Of a stretch of 64,000 nucleotides of DNA, positions 1-9,900 are shown one piece after another (position 1 is the first letter of the stretch; every line of letters begins with the position of its first letter). This DNA comes from Nocardioides pinisoli. Lineage in GTDB: Bacteria; Actinomycetota; Actinomycetes; Propionibacteriales; Nocardioidaceae. The stretch is from NCBI RefSeq assembly GCF_024199985.1, contig NZ_JANARS010000014.1:1-64000 (forward strand), read 5' to 3'. A program made the position numbers and the translations under genes. Below the pieces are notes generated by a model, which ran no database searches, was not told the origin of the DNA, and saw nothing but the letters and a program-made list of their open reading frames with translations.

Positions 1-475
1 CCGCGACACCAACAACCCCACACCCAAAAAAGGCGCAGAACAAGTTGACGTCAACGGGGCATAACAAACTAATTCGTCGACTAATCAAACACACTGTTGA
101 GTTCTCAAGTATCAGACGCACCCACATCGAGATCCGCTGAGGATCTCGGTTGCGTGAGGCAACTGGTCAAACCTAGCGGGCGACTTTCTGACGAAGCAAA
201 TCCTCGCCTGTTTCGCTCTGACCCGGTGGTGTCACCGTGACCGATGACCGCTTCGGGTTGTCCTGCCCGGGGCCGGGAGCCCGACCTGACCGGTCTTGCT
301 CCCCGCCGCTCCCTGGCGACAGAGAGAACATTATGCAGTTGGCCCGGATCGCGCAAATCGAAACGCTGTGACCGCGAGCACACCGACGTTTCCGCAGGTC
401 AGAGGCCTGTTGGGGCCGGTGGTGCGGCTGGGACGACGTGTCGGACGGGCCGCGCGGGCCCGCCCGACAGCGTCG
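1..475 (-). promoter_or_regulatory. rRNA operon promoter and leader (16S off the left edge)
   Basis: No protein gene is supported here. On the minus strand the stretch at about 92-110 reads CTTGAGAACTCAACAGTGTG, which matches the actinobacterial rrn boxA/antitermination leader found just upstream of 16S genes. Two promoter candidates lie upstream on the same strand: TTGCTT (194-199) and TAGGTT (170-175) with an 18 bp spacer, and TTGCGC (351-356) with CATAAT (330-335) and a short 15 bp spacer. A hairpin with GAGATCC arms lies at 129-147. The 16S gene itself would start left of position 1, so the operon call is an inference from the leader. Confidence 0.75.
92..110 (-). promoter_or_regulatory. 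rrn boxA-like antitermination site
   Basis: The minus strand carries TTGAGAACTCAACAGTGTG, the hallmark of the leader RNA before actinobacterial 16S genes, where Nus factors assemble an antitermination complex. The identification rests on the motif and on its distance from two upstream promoter candidates. Confidence 0.7.
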
Positions 476-1741
476 TCACGCGACCTCGACGCCCGCGAAC
501 TTCTTCTTCCCGCGCCGCAGCACGAGCCACGAGCCGGCGACAAGGTCGGACTCGGTGGGCTGCAGGTCCGGGTCCTCGACCCTCACGTTGTTGAGGTAGG
601 CGCCGCCCTCGGCGACGGTGCGACGCGCCTCCCCCTTGCTCTTAGTGAGGCCGGCGGCCACGAGCAGGTCGAGGATGCCGGGCAGCTCGCCGGCGGGAAG
701 CGTCGTACCGCCCGCCTCTCGGAGCGCGGAGACGAGCGTGTCGGGCTTGATGCCCGCCAGGTCTCCCCCGCCGAACAGCGCGGCGGCCGCGGCCTTGGCG
801 TGCTCGACCTCCTCCGCACCGTGCACCAGCGCGGTCACCTCGTCGGCGAGCCGCTTCTGGCCGGCACGCAGGAACGGCTTCTCGGCCGTCTGCTGCTCGA
901 GGTCCTCGATCTCCTCCCGGGAGAGGAACGTGAAGACCCGGAGCAGCTCACCGACCTTCTCGTCCTCCACGTTGAGCCAGAACTGGTGGAAGGCGTACGG
1001 GGAGAGCATCTCCGGGTCGAGCCACAGCGCGCCGCCCTCGCTCTTGCCGTACTTGGTGCCGTCGGCCTTGGTGAGCAGGGGCGTGGCGAGCGCGTGGACG
1101 TGGGCGCCGTCGGTGCGCCGGATGAGCTCGACGCCCGCGGTCAGGTTGCCCCACTGGTCGGAGCCGCCGAACTGGAGCGTGATGCCGTGGTGCCGGTGGA
1201 GCTCGAGGTAGTCCATCGACTGGAGGAGCACGTAGGAGAACTCGGTGTAGCTGATGCCGGACTCGAGACGACGCTTGACCGTGTCGCGCGCGAGCATCCG
1301 GTTGACCGGGAAGTGCTTGCCGATGTCGCGCAGGAAGTCGATCGTCGACAGCGACGCCGTCCAGTCGTAGTTGTTCACCATCGCCGCGGCGTTGCTGCCG
1401 TCGAACGACAGGAACGGCTCGATCTGGTCCCGCACCCGCTCGACCCACTCCTTGACCGTGTCGAGGGAGTTGAGCGTGCGCTCGCCGGAATCGCGCGGGT
1501 CGCCGATCATCCCGGTGGCGCCGCCAACCAGTGCGTAGGGCGTGTGCCCTGCGTCCTGGAGCCGCTTGGCCGTCAGCACCTGCACCAGGTGCCCCATGTG
1601 GAGGCTGGGCGCGGTCGGGTCGAAGCCCACATAGAACTTGACGCTCCCCTCGCCCAGCGCGGCGCGGAGCGCGTCGCGGTCGGTGGAGTGCGCGATGAGG
1701 CCGCGCCACTCCAGCTCGTCGAGGACGTTGGGGCTGCTCAC
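476..1741 (-). CDS. tyrS: tyrosyl-tRNA synthetase
   Basis: Charges tRNA-Tyr with tyrosine in the cytoplasm. The GTG start at 1741 is preceded by GAAGGA and gives 421 residues, the usual bacterial length; longer in-frame starts would add an unrelated tail reading into the neighbouring kinase gene. The class I HIGH motif appears as HMGH (residues 48-51), following FDPTAPSL. The KMSKS equivalent is KYGKSEGG in the middle of the protein. The C-terminus has an S4-type RNA-binding domain ending in KKKFAGVEVA. It is divergent from the kinase gene at 1814 with a 72 bp gap, and lies just upstream of an rrn promoter on the same strand. Confidence 0.97.
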   Translation of the reverse strand: MSSPNVLDELEWRGLIAHSTDRDALRAALGEGSVKFYVGFDPTAPSLHMGHLVQVLTAKRLQDAGHTPYALVGGATGMIGDPRDSGERTLNSLDTVKEWVERVRDQIEPFLSFDGSNAAAMVNNYDWTASLSTIDFLRDIGKHFPVNRMLARDTVKRRLESGISYTEFSYVLLQSMDYLELHRHHGITLQFGGSDQWGNLTAGVELIRRTDGAHVHALATPLLTKADGTKYGKSEGGALWLDPEMLSPYAFHQFWLNVEDEKVGELLRVFTFLSREEIEDLEQQTAEKPFLRAGQKRLADEVTALVHGAEEVEHAKAAAAALFGGGDLAGIKPDTLVSALREAGGTTLPAGELPGILDLLVAAGLTKSKGEARRTVAEGGAYLNNVRVEDPDLQPTESDLVAGSWLVLRRGKKKFAGVEVA

Positions 1742-1780
1742 GTGGATTCCTTCGGGTGAGGTGGACTGGTTCGCGGGCAC

Positions 1781-1813
1781 TAGCCTAGGGCGAGGACGCA
1801 GGAGGTTCGGCAC
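1781..1813 (+). promoter_or_regulatory. promoter -10 and ribosome site of the first kinase gene
   Basis: ACTAGCCT ends at 1786, giving a -10-like TAGCCT 27 bp before the GTG start, and AGGAGG is present at the usual distance. The second kinase gene has the same ACTAGCCT element 28 bp before its own GTG. The shared spacing suggests the promoter was duplicated with the gene. The -35 box is not clear. Confidence 0.4.
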
Positions 1814-3211
1814 GTGATCGCAGGCAGGTACAGGCTCGAGAAGCAGATCGGCCGCGGCGGCTCCGGCACGGTGCACCTCGCGACCGACGAGGTGCTGGGC
1901 CGGCAGGTGGCGATCAAGCGCATCGGGCTGATCCCCGGCTCGGACAGCGCCGAGCTGGAGCGGGCCGAGCGGGAGGCGCGGCTCGCCGCGGCCCTCAACC
2001 ACCCCAACGTCGTGTCCGTCTTCGACCTCGTCGACGAGGAGGACGTGCGCTGGCTCGTCATGGAGTACGTCGACGGCGAGACGCTGAGCGAGCGGGTCCG
2101 GACATCAGGCCCGATGGGCGCCACCGAGGCCGCCACGCTGCTCGCCCAGGTCGCGGACGCGCTCGTCGAGGCGCACGACCACGGCATCGTGCACCGCGAC
2201 GTCAAGCCGAGCAACATCATGCTCGCCGGCGGCGCCGCGAAGCTCAACGACTTCGGGATCGCCCGCTCGGAGGACGACCCGTCGCTCACCCAGACCGGCC
2301 TGGTGACCGGCTCCCCCGCCTACCTCGCTCCCGAGGTGGCGTCGGGCTCGTCGGCCACCGCGGCGAGCGACGTGTGGTCGCTGGGCGCCACGCTCTACCA
2401 CGCGGTCACGGGCAAGCCGCCCTACGACGTCGGCGACAACCTGATCGGGGCGCTCTACAAGATCGTCCACGAGGACCCGCCGCGCCTGCCCGAGGACCAC
2501 CCGATGGCCGGCCTGCTCACGGTGATGATGCACCGCGACCCCGAGGCGCGCTGGCCGATGCCGCGGGTGCGCGACGAGCTGGCCCGCATCGCTCGGGGCC
2601 AGCGCTCCACCGTGGTCCCGGCACCTGCGCCGGCGCCGGTCCGCGAGACGACCGACGTGCTCCCGCCGGTGCAGCCGCCCGTCACCTCCCCCGTCGCCTC
2701 CCCCGCCGGCCGCTTCGGCGCGCGCTGGGGCTGGCTGGCGGCCGCGGCGGTGCTCGCGGTTGCGGCCGTCGTGACGGCGTACGTCTGGGCGGGGCGCGGC
2801 AGTCCCGAGGCCCTGCCCGACGACCAGCGGTCCCGCTCGCCGGAGACGTCGCAGGCGCCCGCCAGCAGCGACGCCGACAGCAGCAGTCCCCCGATGACGG
2901 CGGAGGACACCCGCGAGCAGATGGACGCGTTCATCACCTCCTACCTCGCCACCGTGACGAGCGATCCTCGGGCGGCGTTCGAGCAGCTGACGCCGCAGTT
3001 CCAGGACGCCAGCGGCGGCTTCGAGGGCTACATGGGCTGGTGGGGCAAGGTGGAGTCGGCGTCGCTGGCCGAGGTCGCGAGCGACCCGTCGGACCTGACC
3101 GTCGGCTACACGGTGGACTACGTCATGAAGTCGGGGGCCCGCAGCACCCAGCGGGTGCGGCTCCAGCTCGAGCGCCTCGACGACAGGCTCCTCATCGCCG
3201 GTGAGGGCTGA
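1814..3211 (+). CDS. membrane Ser/Thr protein kinase (PknB family), paralogue 1
   Basis: Eukaryotic-like kinase of 465 residues. The kinase domain covers about residues 5-260: glycine loop GRGGSG (13-18), Lys35 in AIK, HRD with Asp129 in VHRDVKPSN, DFG at 146-148, and the activation-segment end GSPAYLAPEV. A Pro-rich juxtamembrane linker leads to one membrane helix (about 305-326). The external part has a Ser-rich stalk and a conserved module of about 90 residues (FITSYLATVTSDP to the C-terminus LLIAGEG). That module is shared with the kinase at 12234, so the two probably sense related signals. It carries no PASTA repeats. The start is a GTG with AGGAGG upstream. Confidence 0.92.
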   Translation: MIAGRYRLEKQIGRGGSGTVHLATDEVLGRQVAIKRIGLIPGSDSAELERAEREARLAAALNHPNVVSVFDLVDEEDVRWLVMEYVDGETLSERVRTSGPMGATEAATLLAQVADALVEAHDHGIVHRDVKPSNIMLAGGAAKLNDFGIARSEDDPSLTQTGLVTGSPAYLAPEVASGSSATAASDVWSLGATLYHAVTGKPPYDVGDNLIGALYKIVHEDPPRLPEDHPMAGLLTVMMHRDPEARWPMPRVRDELARIARGQRSTVVPAPAPAPVRETTDVLPPVQPPVTSPVASPAGRFGARWGWLAAAAVLAVAAVVTAYVWAGRGSPEALPDDQRSRSPETSQAPASSDADSSSPPMTAEDTREQMDAFITSYLATVTSDPRAAFEQLTPQFQDASGGFEGYMGWWGKVESASLAEVASDPSDLTVGYTVDYVMKSGARSTQRVRLQLERLDDRLLIAGEG

Positions 3212-3220
3212 CCCGCCCGA

Positions 3221-3865
3221 TCAGCGCGACCCGCCGAGGTCGTGGCGCTGCGCCCACAGCGCGGCCTGGGTGCGGTCGGCGACGCCGATGCGCTGGTAGG
3301 CCGAGGTGAGGTGCGCCTTGACGGTGCGCTCGGTGATGCCGAGCCGCTGGGCGATCTGCTTGTTGAGCAGCCCCTCGACCACGAGCCTGAGCACCTCGGT
3401 CTCGCGGGGCGAGAGCGCGGCCGCGGCCTGGTCCGGCCCGGGTACGCCCGTCGACCGGCGTGAGAGCACCCGCCTCGCGGCCCGGGGGTCGAGCGGTGAC
3501 TCCCCCCGCGCGACCGCGCGGATCCCGTCGAGGAGCGCCTCGGGCTCGGCGTCCTTGAGCAGGTAGCCCACCGCGCCCGCCTCGATGGCGGCGTCGATGC
3601 GGGCGTGGTCGGAGAAGGACGTCAGGACCAGCACCTCGGTGCCCGACGCCTCGCCGACGATCGCGCGGGTGGCCTCGACCCCGTCGAGGACCGGCATCTG
3701 CAGGTCCATGACCGCCACGTCGGGACGGTGCTCACGCACCAGGTCGACCGCCTCGTTGCCGTCGCGCGCGACGCCGACGACCTCGAGGTCCTCGGTCGAC
3801 TCGATGAGGCCGGTGAGGCCGCGGCGGACGACGGCGTGGTCGTCGGCCAGGACGACGCGGATCAT
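3221..3865 (-). CDS. NarL/LuxR-family response regulator
   Basis: DNA-binding response regulator of 214 residues. The receiver domain (1-120) has the acidic pair DD at 8-9, phospho-acceptor Asp54 in VMDLQMP, and the conserved Lys in LLKDAE. The C-terminal LuxR-type HTH runs from LSPRETEVLRL to RTQAALWA and includes the NKQIAQRLGI recognition region. Its ATG overlaps the stop of the upstream histidine kinase by ATGA (3862-3865), so the pair is cotranscribed and translationally coupled. The HTH resembles DevR/NarL types, but the target genes are not proven; the divergent redox operon at 5309 is the obvious candidate. Confidence 0.93.
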   Translation of the reverse strand: MIRVVLADDHAVVRRGLTGLIESTEDLEVVGVARDGNEAVDLVREHRPDVAVMDLQMPVLDGVEATRAIVGEASGTEVLVLTSFSDHARIDAAIEAGAVGYLLKDAEPEALLDGIRAVARGESPLDPRAARRVLSRRSTGVPGPDQAAAALSPRETEVLRLVVEGLLNKQIAQRLGITERTVKAHLTSAYQRIGVADRTQAALWAQRHDLGGSR

Positions 3866-5139
3866 GCGAGGGGCACCTCCACCCTCACCATCGTGCCCGA
3901 GCCCGGCGCGGACTCCACCTCCACCGACCCGCCGTGCTCGCGGACCAGGCTCCCGGCCGCGCGCAGCCCGTAGTGACCGTCACCGGACGTGGCGCCCGGG
4001 TCGAAGCCGACCCCGTCGTCCACCACCTCCAGCACCAGCGCCGCGCCGTCGCGGCGGACCGTCAGCGACATGCGGCTCGCCCGGGCGTGGCGAGCCACGT
4101 TGCGCACGGCCTCCTGGGCCACCCGCCACACCAGCGCCACGGCCGCGTCCGAGGCGTCCTCGTCGCCGCTGACGTCCGCGTCCACGTGCACCCCCGCGGC
4201 CGCGAGGGGCGCGACCAGGTCCTGCAGCGCCGCAGCCAGGCCGGCCGTGTGCAGGTCGGGCGGGTAGATCTCCACGAGCAGCGAGCGCAGCGAACGCATG
4301 CTGACGCGCAGCGAGCGGCCGACGTCCTGCAGCTCCTCGGCCACGCGGCCCTCGCTGCGCGCGGCCAGCGTGGAGAGCGCCATCGAGGCCCCGGCCAGGT
4401 CCTGGACCACCCCGTCGTGGAGGTCGCGCGCGATCCGGAGCCGCTCGGCGTCGGAGGCGCGCACGGCGGCCTCGAGCAGGCGCTCGCGTTCGCGCGCCGC
4501 CCGGGACAGGCGCCGGTTGAGCAGCAGCATCAGGGGCGTGGCGAGCGCGACCAGGGCGGCGAGCGCGCCGATGGTGATCGGCAGGAACCGGTCGAGGACG
4601 GCGGCGCGCTGCTCGCCGAGCTCGTCGGCGGTGAAGTAGGCCTCGAAGAGCAGGGGGTCACCCTCCGGCGAGCGGATCCTCGTGTAGACCTCGAGCAGGT
4701 CGCCGCCGAGGCTGCGCTCGTAGCGGTTCTCGGGGCGGGTCAGGTCGGAGATCTCGGCATCGGTCCCCCCGTCGGCGATGACGTCGAGCTCGTCGTCGCC
4801 GAGCGGGTAGACCGCGCCGATCAGCTCGGTGCGGTCGCTGTAGAGCACGGTCCCGTCGGCCGCCCACACCTTGATGCGGCGTACGTCGCCCACCAGCAGG
4901 CGGTCGAGCACCGTGCGGTCGAGCCGGTCGATGGCAGCGGCGTCGCCGTCGACGAGGCCGGCGGGGATCTCGGGCTGCGCCACCGACCGGCCGAGCACCT
5001 GCGTGAGCGCGCGGGCGTCGGCAACGGCCTCCTCGTCGGCCGCCTGGCGGCTGAGGGCGCTGGTCACCAGGACCACGGTCACGAGCGTGACGAGGCCCGC
5101 GGCCAGGAACTGGGCCACGGGATTCGACAGCCAGCGCAC
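3862..5139 (-). CDS. NarL-type sensor histidine kinase
   Basis: Membrane sensor kinase of 425 residues. The GTG at 5139 is chosen because GGAGGTGGAGG precedes it and the first membrane helix (FLAAGLVTLVTVVLVTSAL) then lies near the N-terminus. An extracytoplasmic sensor region follows, then a second helix (ITIGALAALVALATPLMLLL). The HisKA_3 box is ARDLHDGVVQDLAG with the phospho-acceptor His. The HATPase domain has DDGVGFDPG and GHYGLRAAG. It partners the response regulator that overlaps its stop, and it is divergent from the GltD/POR operon. The ligand is unknown. Confidence 0.92.
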   Translation of the reverse strand: MRWLSNPVAQFLAAGLVTLVTVVLVTSALSRQAADEEAVADARALTQVLGRSVAQPEIPAGLVDGDAAAIDRLDRTVLDRLLVGDVRRIKVWAADGTVLYSDRTELIGAVYPLGDDELDVIADGGTDAEISDLTRPENRYERSLGGDLLEVYTRIRSPEGDPLLFEAYFTADELGEQRAAVLDRFLPITIGALAALVALATPLMLLLNRRLSRAARERERLLEAAVRASDAERLRIARDLHDGVVQDLAGASMALSTLAARSEGRVAEELQDVGRSLRVSMRSLRSLLVEIYPPDLHTAGLAAALQDLVAPLAAAGVHVDADVSGDEDASDAAVALVWRVAQEAVRNVARHARASRMSLTVRRDGAALVLEVVDDGVGFDPGATSGDGHYGLRAAGSLVREHGGSVEVESAPGSGTMVRVEVPLA

Positions 5140-5235
5140 GATCCTCCACCTCCGGTGAGGTGAGCAGTGGACCACATCGGGGGCGCGGTGGTGCCCGAGA
5201 CCCCGGCACCCGTGCAGGACCTCCCGCCACACGGG

Positions 5236-5251
5236 GGTGGACTTTCGCCCC
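5236..5251. promoter_or_regulatory. possible DevR/NarL-type regulator box in the divergent intergenic region
   Basis: The intergenic region between the histidine kinase and the GltD-like gene contains GGTGGACTTTCGCCCC, similar to the GGGACTTTnGnCCC type boxes bound by DevR/DosR-like regulators in actinobacteria. It lies about 60 bp upstream of the redox operon start. The match is by eye and imperfect, so this is a hypothesis. Confidence 0.25.
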
Positions 5252-5308
5252 TACGCCGGCCCGGCCCCGTGGGCGACCGTGGCAGCAGTCGACGGAGGAG
5301 CCACAGCC

Positions 5309-6940
5309 GTGCCCGGACCCGATCGTGACCTCACCCCGCCCGCGCCGCTGGGCCTCGGCCGGCTGCGCGCGGGACCGGTGCGCTCGCAGCGGCCGGTGTA
5401 CGTCGACCTGCTGCCGCCGTGCAACGCGGGCTGCCCGGCCGGCGAGAACATCCAGGCCTGGCTGGCGCTCGTCAAGGCCGGGCGGGCCGAGGAGGCCTGG
5501 CGCCAGCTGACCGACGACAACCCGTTCCCCGCGATCCACGGCCGGGTCTGCTACCACCCGTGCGAGAGCGTCTGCAACCGCAGGGAGCTCGACGAGGCCG
5601 TGTCGATCCACGGGGTCGAGCGCCATCTCGGCGACCTCGCGATCGAGCACGGCTGGACGTTCGCCCCTCCGCCCGCACGCACCGGCAAGCGCGTCCTGGT
5701 CGTCGGGTCGGGCCCCAGCGGGCTGTCGGCGGCGTACCACCTCGCCCGTCTCGGGCACGACGTGACGGTGCGGGACAGCGGCGAGCTTCCGGGCGGGATG
5801 ATGCGCTACGGGATCCCCGCCTACCGGCTCCCCCGGGACGTGCTCGACGCGGAGGTGCGCCGCATCGCCGACCTCGGGGTGCGTCTCGAGCAGGGACACG
5901 TCGTCGAGGACCTCGAGGCGGAGCGTCGGACCGGCCGCTTCGACGCCGTCTTCGTGGCCGTGGGCGCCCACCTTTCCAAGCGGGTCGACATCCCCCACCA
6001 GGACGCGAGCCGGGTGCTCGACGCGGTGGGTTTCCTGCGTGGCGCGTCCTCCGGCCAGCAGGAGCCGCTGCACGGCCGGGTCGCCGTCTACGGCGGAGGC
6101 AACACCGCGATGGACGCGGCGCGGGTGGCGCGCCGCCTCGGCGCCGACGACACCGTCATCGTCTACCGGCGCACCCGTGACCAGATGCCGGCCCACGAGG
6201 AGGAGGCAGCCGACGCCGAGGCCGAGGGCATCCGGATCAACTGGCTCCGCACGATCTCCTCGATGGGTGACGACGACCTGACCGTCGAGGTGCAGGAGCT
6301 CGACGAGCAGGGCAGGCCGCACGGGACCGGGCGGTTCGAGACCCTGGCCGCCGACACCTTGATCCTCGCGCTCGGTCAGGAGAGCGACACCGGGTTCCTC
6401 CGCACCGTGCCCGGCGTCGAGGTGGTCGACGACACCGTGCAGGTGTCGCCGGCGACGCTGATGACCGGCGCCCCTGGCGTCTTCGCCGGCGGTGACGTGG
6501 TCCCCAGCGAGCGGACCGTCACGGTCGGGGTGGGCCACGGCAAGCGCGCGGCCCGCACCGTCGACGCCTGGCTGCGGGGCGCGGAGTGGACCGCCGGCGA
6601 CAAGCACCCGCTCGCGGGGTTCGACCTGCTCAGCCCGTGGTTCTTCGGCGACCACGACCGCCGTCGTCAGACGGAGCTGGACCCGGCGGCACGGGTGGTC
6701 GCCTTCGACGAGGTCGTCTCCGGGCTCACCCCGGACGAGGCGGCCTTCGAGGCCGGCCGGTGCCTCTCGTGCGGCAACTGCTTCGAGTGCGACGGCTGCC
6801 TGGGCGCCTGTCCGGAGGACGCGGTGGTCAAGCTGGGCGAGGGCCTGCGCTACGAGTTCGACTACGAGCGGTGCACCGGCTGCAGCGCGTGCTTCCGGCA
6901 GTGCCCGGTGCACGCGATCGAGATGGTCCCGGAGCAGTGA
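5309..6940 (+). CDS. GltD-like NAD(P)H:ferredoxin-type oxidoreductase with C-terminal 2[4Fe-4S] domain
   Basis: FAD/NAD(P) flavoprotein of 543 residues related to the glutamate synthase small subunit. The N-terminal iron-sulfur region has cysteines at 38, 42, 81, 85 and 89. The FAD site is VVGSGPSGLSAA (GSGPSG 133-138) and the NADP site is YGGGNTAMDA (262-267). An extra bacterial ferredoxin domain with two CxxCxxC clusters starts near residue 485 (CLSCGNC and CTGCSACFRQC). The GTG at 5309 has GGAGGAG 8 bp upstream; an earlier GTG at 5237 would translate through a possible regulator box. There is no glutamate synthase large subunit nearby. Its stop overlaps the POR start by GTGA, so it probably passes electrons between NAD(P)H and the ferredoxin of POR. 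Confidence 0.88.
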   Translation: MPGPDRDLTPPAPLGLGRLRAGPVRSQRPVYVDLLPPCNAGCPAGENIQAWLALVKAGRAEEAWRQLTDDNPFPAIHGRVCYHPCESVCNRRELDEAVSIHGVERHLGDLAIEHGWTFAPPPARTGKRVLVVGSGPSGLSAAYHLARLGHDVTVRDSGELPGGMMRYGIPAYRLPRDVLDAEVRRIADLGVRLEQGHVVEDLEAERRTGRFDAVFVAVGAHLSKRVDIPHQDASRVLDAVGFLRGASSGQQEPLHGRVAVYGGGNTAMDAARVARRLGADDTVIVYRRTRDQMPAHEEEAADAEAEGIRINWLRTISSMGDDDLTVEVQELDEQGRPHGTGRFETLAADTLILALGQESDTGFLRTVPGVEVVDDTVQVSPATLMTGAPGVFAGGDVVPSERTVTVGVGHGKRAARTVDAWLRGAEWTAGDKHPLAGFDLLSPWFFGDHDRRRQTELDPAARVVAFDEVVSGLTPDEAAFEAGRCLSCGNCFECDGCLGACPEDAVVKLGEGLRYEFDYERCTGCSACFRQCPVHAIEMVPEQ

Positions 6941-9900
6941 GCGCCGTGCGCGAGACGATCGACGGCAACGAGGCGGCGGTGCGGGTCGCCTACCGGCTCA
7001 ACGAGCTGTGCGCCATCTACCCCATCACCCCGTCGTCGACGATGGCCGAGCTCGCGGACGAGTGGTCGAGCCACGGCCGGACGAACGTCTGGGGGACGGT
7101 CCCGACGGTCGTCGAGATGCAGAGCGAGGGCGGCGCGGCCGGAGCGCTGCACGGCGCCCTTCAAGGTGGCGCCCTGAGCACGACCTTCACCGCGTCGCAG
7201 GGCCTGCTGCTGATGATCCCCAACCTCTACAAGATCGCCGGCGAGCTCACCTCCACCGTGCTGCACGTGGCCGCCCGGTCCCTCGCGGCGCAGGGCCTGT
7301 CGATCTTCGGCGACCACTCCGACGTGATGGCGGTGCGGCAGACCGGCTTCGCCCTCCTGGCGTCGGCGTCGGTGCAGGAGGCCCACGACCTCGCGCTGGT
7401 GGCGCAGGTGGCGACCCTGCGCACGCGGGTGCCGTTCATCCACTTCTTCGACGGCTTCCGCACCTCGCACGAGATGAACACCATCGAGCTGCTCGACGAC
7501 GACGTGCTGCGCGCCATGGTGCCGGAGGCGCTCGTGCGCGAGCACCGGTCGCGAGCCCTCACGCCCGAGCGGCCGTTCATCCGTGGCACCGCCCAGAACC
7601 CCGACGTCTACTTCCAGGCGCGCGAGACGGTGAACCCGATGTACGCCCGGACCCCCGGCGTGGTGCAGGCGGCGATGGACGAGCTGGCCACGCACACGGG
7701 CCGTGGCTATCGCGTCGTCGAGTACGCCGGACATCCCGAGGCCGAGCACGTGGTCGTCGTGATGGGCTCGGGAGCCCAGACCGCGCGCGAGACCGTGCGC
7801 CACCTCGTCGCGGCCGGCGAGCGCGTCGGCGTGGTGCACGTGCGCCTCTACCGTCCGTTCCCGGCGGCCGAGCTCGTGGCGGCGCTGCCGCCCACGGTCC
7901 GGCGGATCGCGGTGCTCGACCGCACCAAGGAGCCGGGCTCGCACGGCGAGCCCCTCTTCCTCGACGTCGCCGCCACGCTCGCCGAGGCCCACCAGCACGG
8001 TCGGGTGGAGCACCTCCCCCTGGTGATCGGCGGCCGTTTCGGCCTGTCGTCCAAGGAGTTCACCCCGGGCATGGTCGCGGGCGTCCTCGCCGAGCTGGCG
8101 ACCCCGGTCCCCCGCCCGCGCTTCACGATCGGCATCACCGACGACGTCGGGGGCACCAGCCTGCCGTGGGACCCCGACCTCGACATCGAGGAGCCCGAGA
8201 CCCTGCGGGCCGTCTTCTACGGCATCGGCTCGGACGGGACGGTGGGCGCCAACAAGAACACCATCAAGATCCTCGGCTCCGACCCGGACGTGCACGCCCA
8301 GGCGTACTTCGTCTACGACTCGAAGAAGTCAGGCGGCCTCACCGTCAGCCACCTGCGCTTCGGGCCGCACGAGATCCGCGCCCCCTACCTCGTCACCCGG
8401 GCCGGCTTCGTCGGCTGCCACGACATCGGCCTGCTGGAGAAGGTCGACGTGCTCGGCTCCGCCGGCCGTGGCGCCACACTCCTGCTCAACTCACCCCGTC
8501 CGCCCGATGAGGTGTGGGACGCGCTCCCCCGCCCCGTGCAGCAGCGCATCCGGGAGCTCGCGCTGCGGGTGTTCGCCATCGACGCCGATCGCGTCGCCCG
8601 CGACGCGGGGCTCCCGCGACGCACCAACACGGTGCTGCAGACCTGCTTCTTCGCGATCTCGGGGGTGCTCCCCCGCGACGAGGCGATCGCGAAGGTGAAG
8701 GTCGCGATCCGGGCGACCTACGGCCGGCGCGGCACCGAGGTCGTACGCCGCAACCAGGCGGCGGTCGACGCCACCCAGGCGGCCCTGCACGAGGTGGCGG
8801 TCCCGACCGAGGGCGTGGACGGGCACGAGCCGGCGCCGCTCGTTCCGGCCGACGCACCCGACTTCGTGCGCACGGTGACCGCGGAGATGATGGCGGGACG
8901 CGGGGACGCCCTCCCCGTCAGCGCCCTGCCCGTCGACGGCACCTTCCCCAGCGGGACGACGGCGTACGAGAAGCGGCGCATCTCCGACCTCGTCGCCCAG
9001 TGGGACCCCGAGTCCTGCATCCAGTGCGGGACGTGCAGCTTCGTGTGTCCCCACAGCGTCATCCGCTCGAAGCACTACGACGAGGCCGAGCTCGAGGGGG
9101 CGCCCGAGTCGTTCGCGTCGGCGCCGCTCAACGCGGTCGGCCTGCCCGGCTCGCGCTACACGCTCCAGGTCTACGCCGAGGACTGCACGGGCTGCGGCCT
9201 GTGCGTCGAGGCCTGCCCGGTCAGCCCGCTCGGCGAGCCGTCGCGCAAGGCGATCAACCTCACGGAGCTCGAGCCGGTCCTCGAGCCCGCCCGGCAGGAC
9301 GTCGCCTTCTTCGAGACGCTGCCGGTCAACGACCGGGCGCGCGTCGACTTCGGCACCGTTCGCGGCACGCAGTTCCTGCTGCCGCTCTTCGAGTTCTCCG
9401 GTGCGTGCGCGGGGTGCGGGGAGACGCCGTACCTCAAGGTGCTCACGCAGCTCTTCGGCGAGCGGCTGACGGTGGCCAACGCGACGGGCTGCTCCTCCAT
9501 CTACGGCGGCAACCTCCCCACCACCCCGTGGACCCGCAACGCCGAGGGGCGCGGGCCGGCCTGGTCCAACTCGCTCTTCGAGGACAACGCCGAGTTCGGC
9601 CTCGGCCTGCGGCTCGCCGCCGACCTGCACACCGCGCTCGCGCGCACGCGCCTCACCGAGCTGCGCGACGAGGTCGGCGCGGACCTCGCCGACGCCATCC
9701 TCGACGCCGGCCAGGTGCGCGAGTCGGTGCTCGACGCCCAGCGCGACCGGGTCGCCGAGCTGGGGCGGCGGCTCGAGGGGATGACCGGCCCGGCCGTGCA
9801 GGACCTCCGCAGCGTGGCCGACCACCTCCTGCGCCGCAGCGTGTGGATCGTCGGGGGGGACGGGTGGGCCTACGACATCGGCGCCGGCGGGCTCGACCAC

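Noticed and set aside
296..1759. Long plus-strand open frame across tyrS
   Set aside because: It is the antisense of tyrS, with composition typical of GC-rich shadows and no motif.
5237..5308. Earlier GTG start for the GltD-like protein
   Set aside because: It lacks a ribosome site and would translate a low-information stretch covering a possible regulator box; the GTG at 5309 has GGAGGAG.
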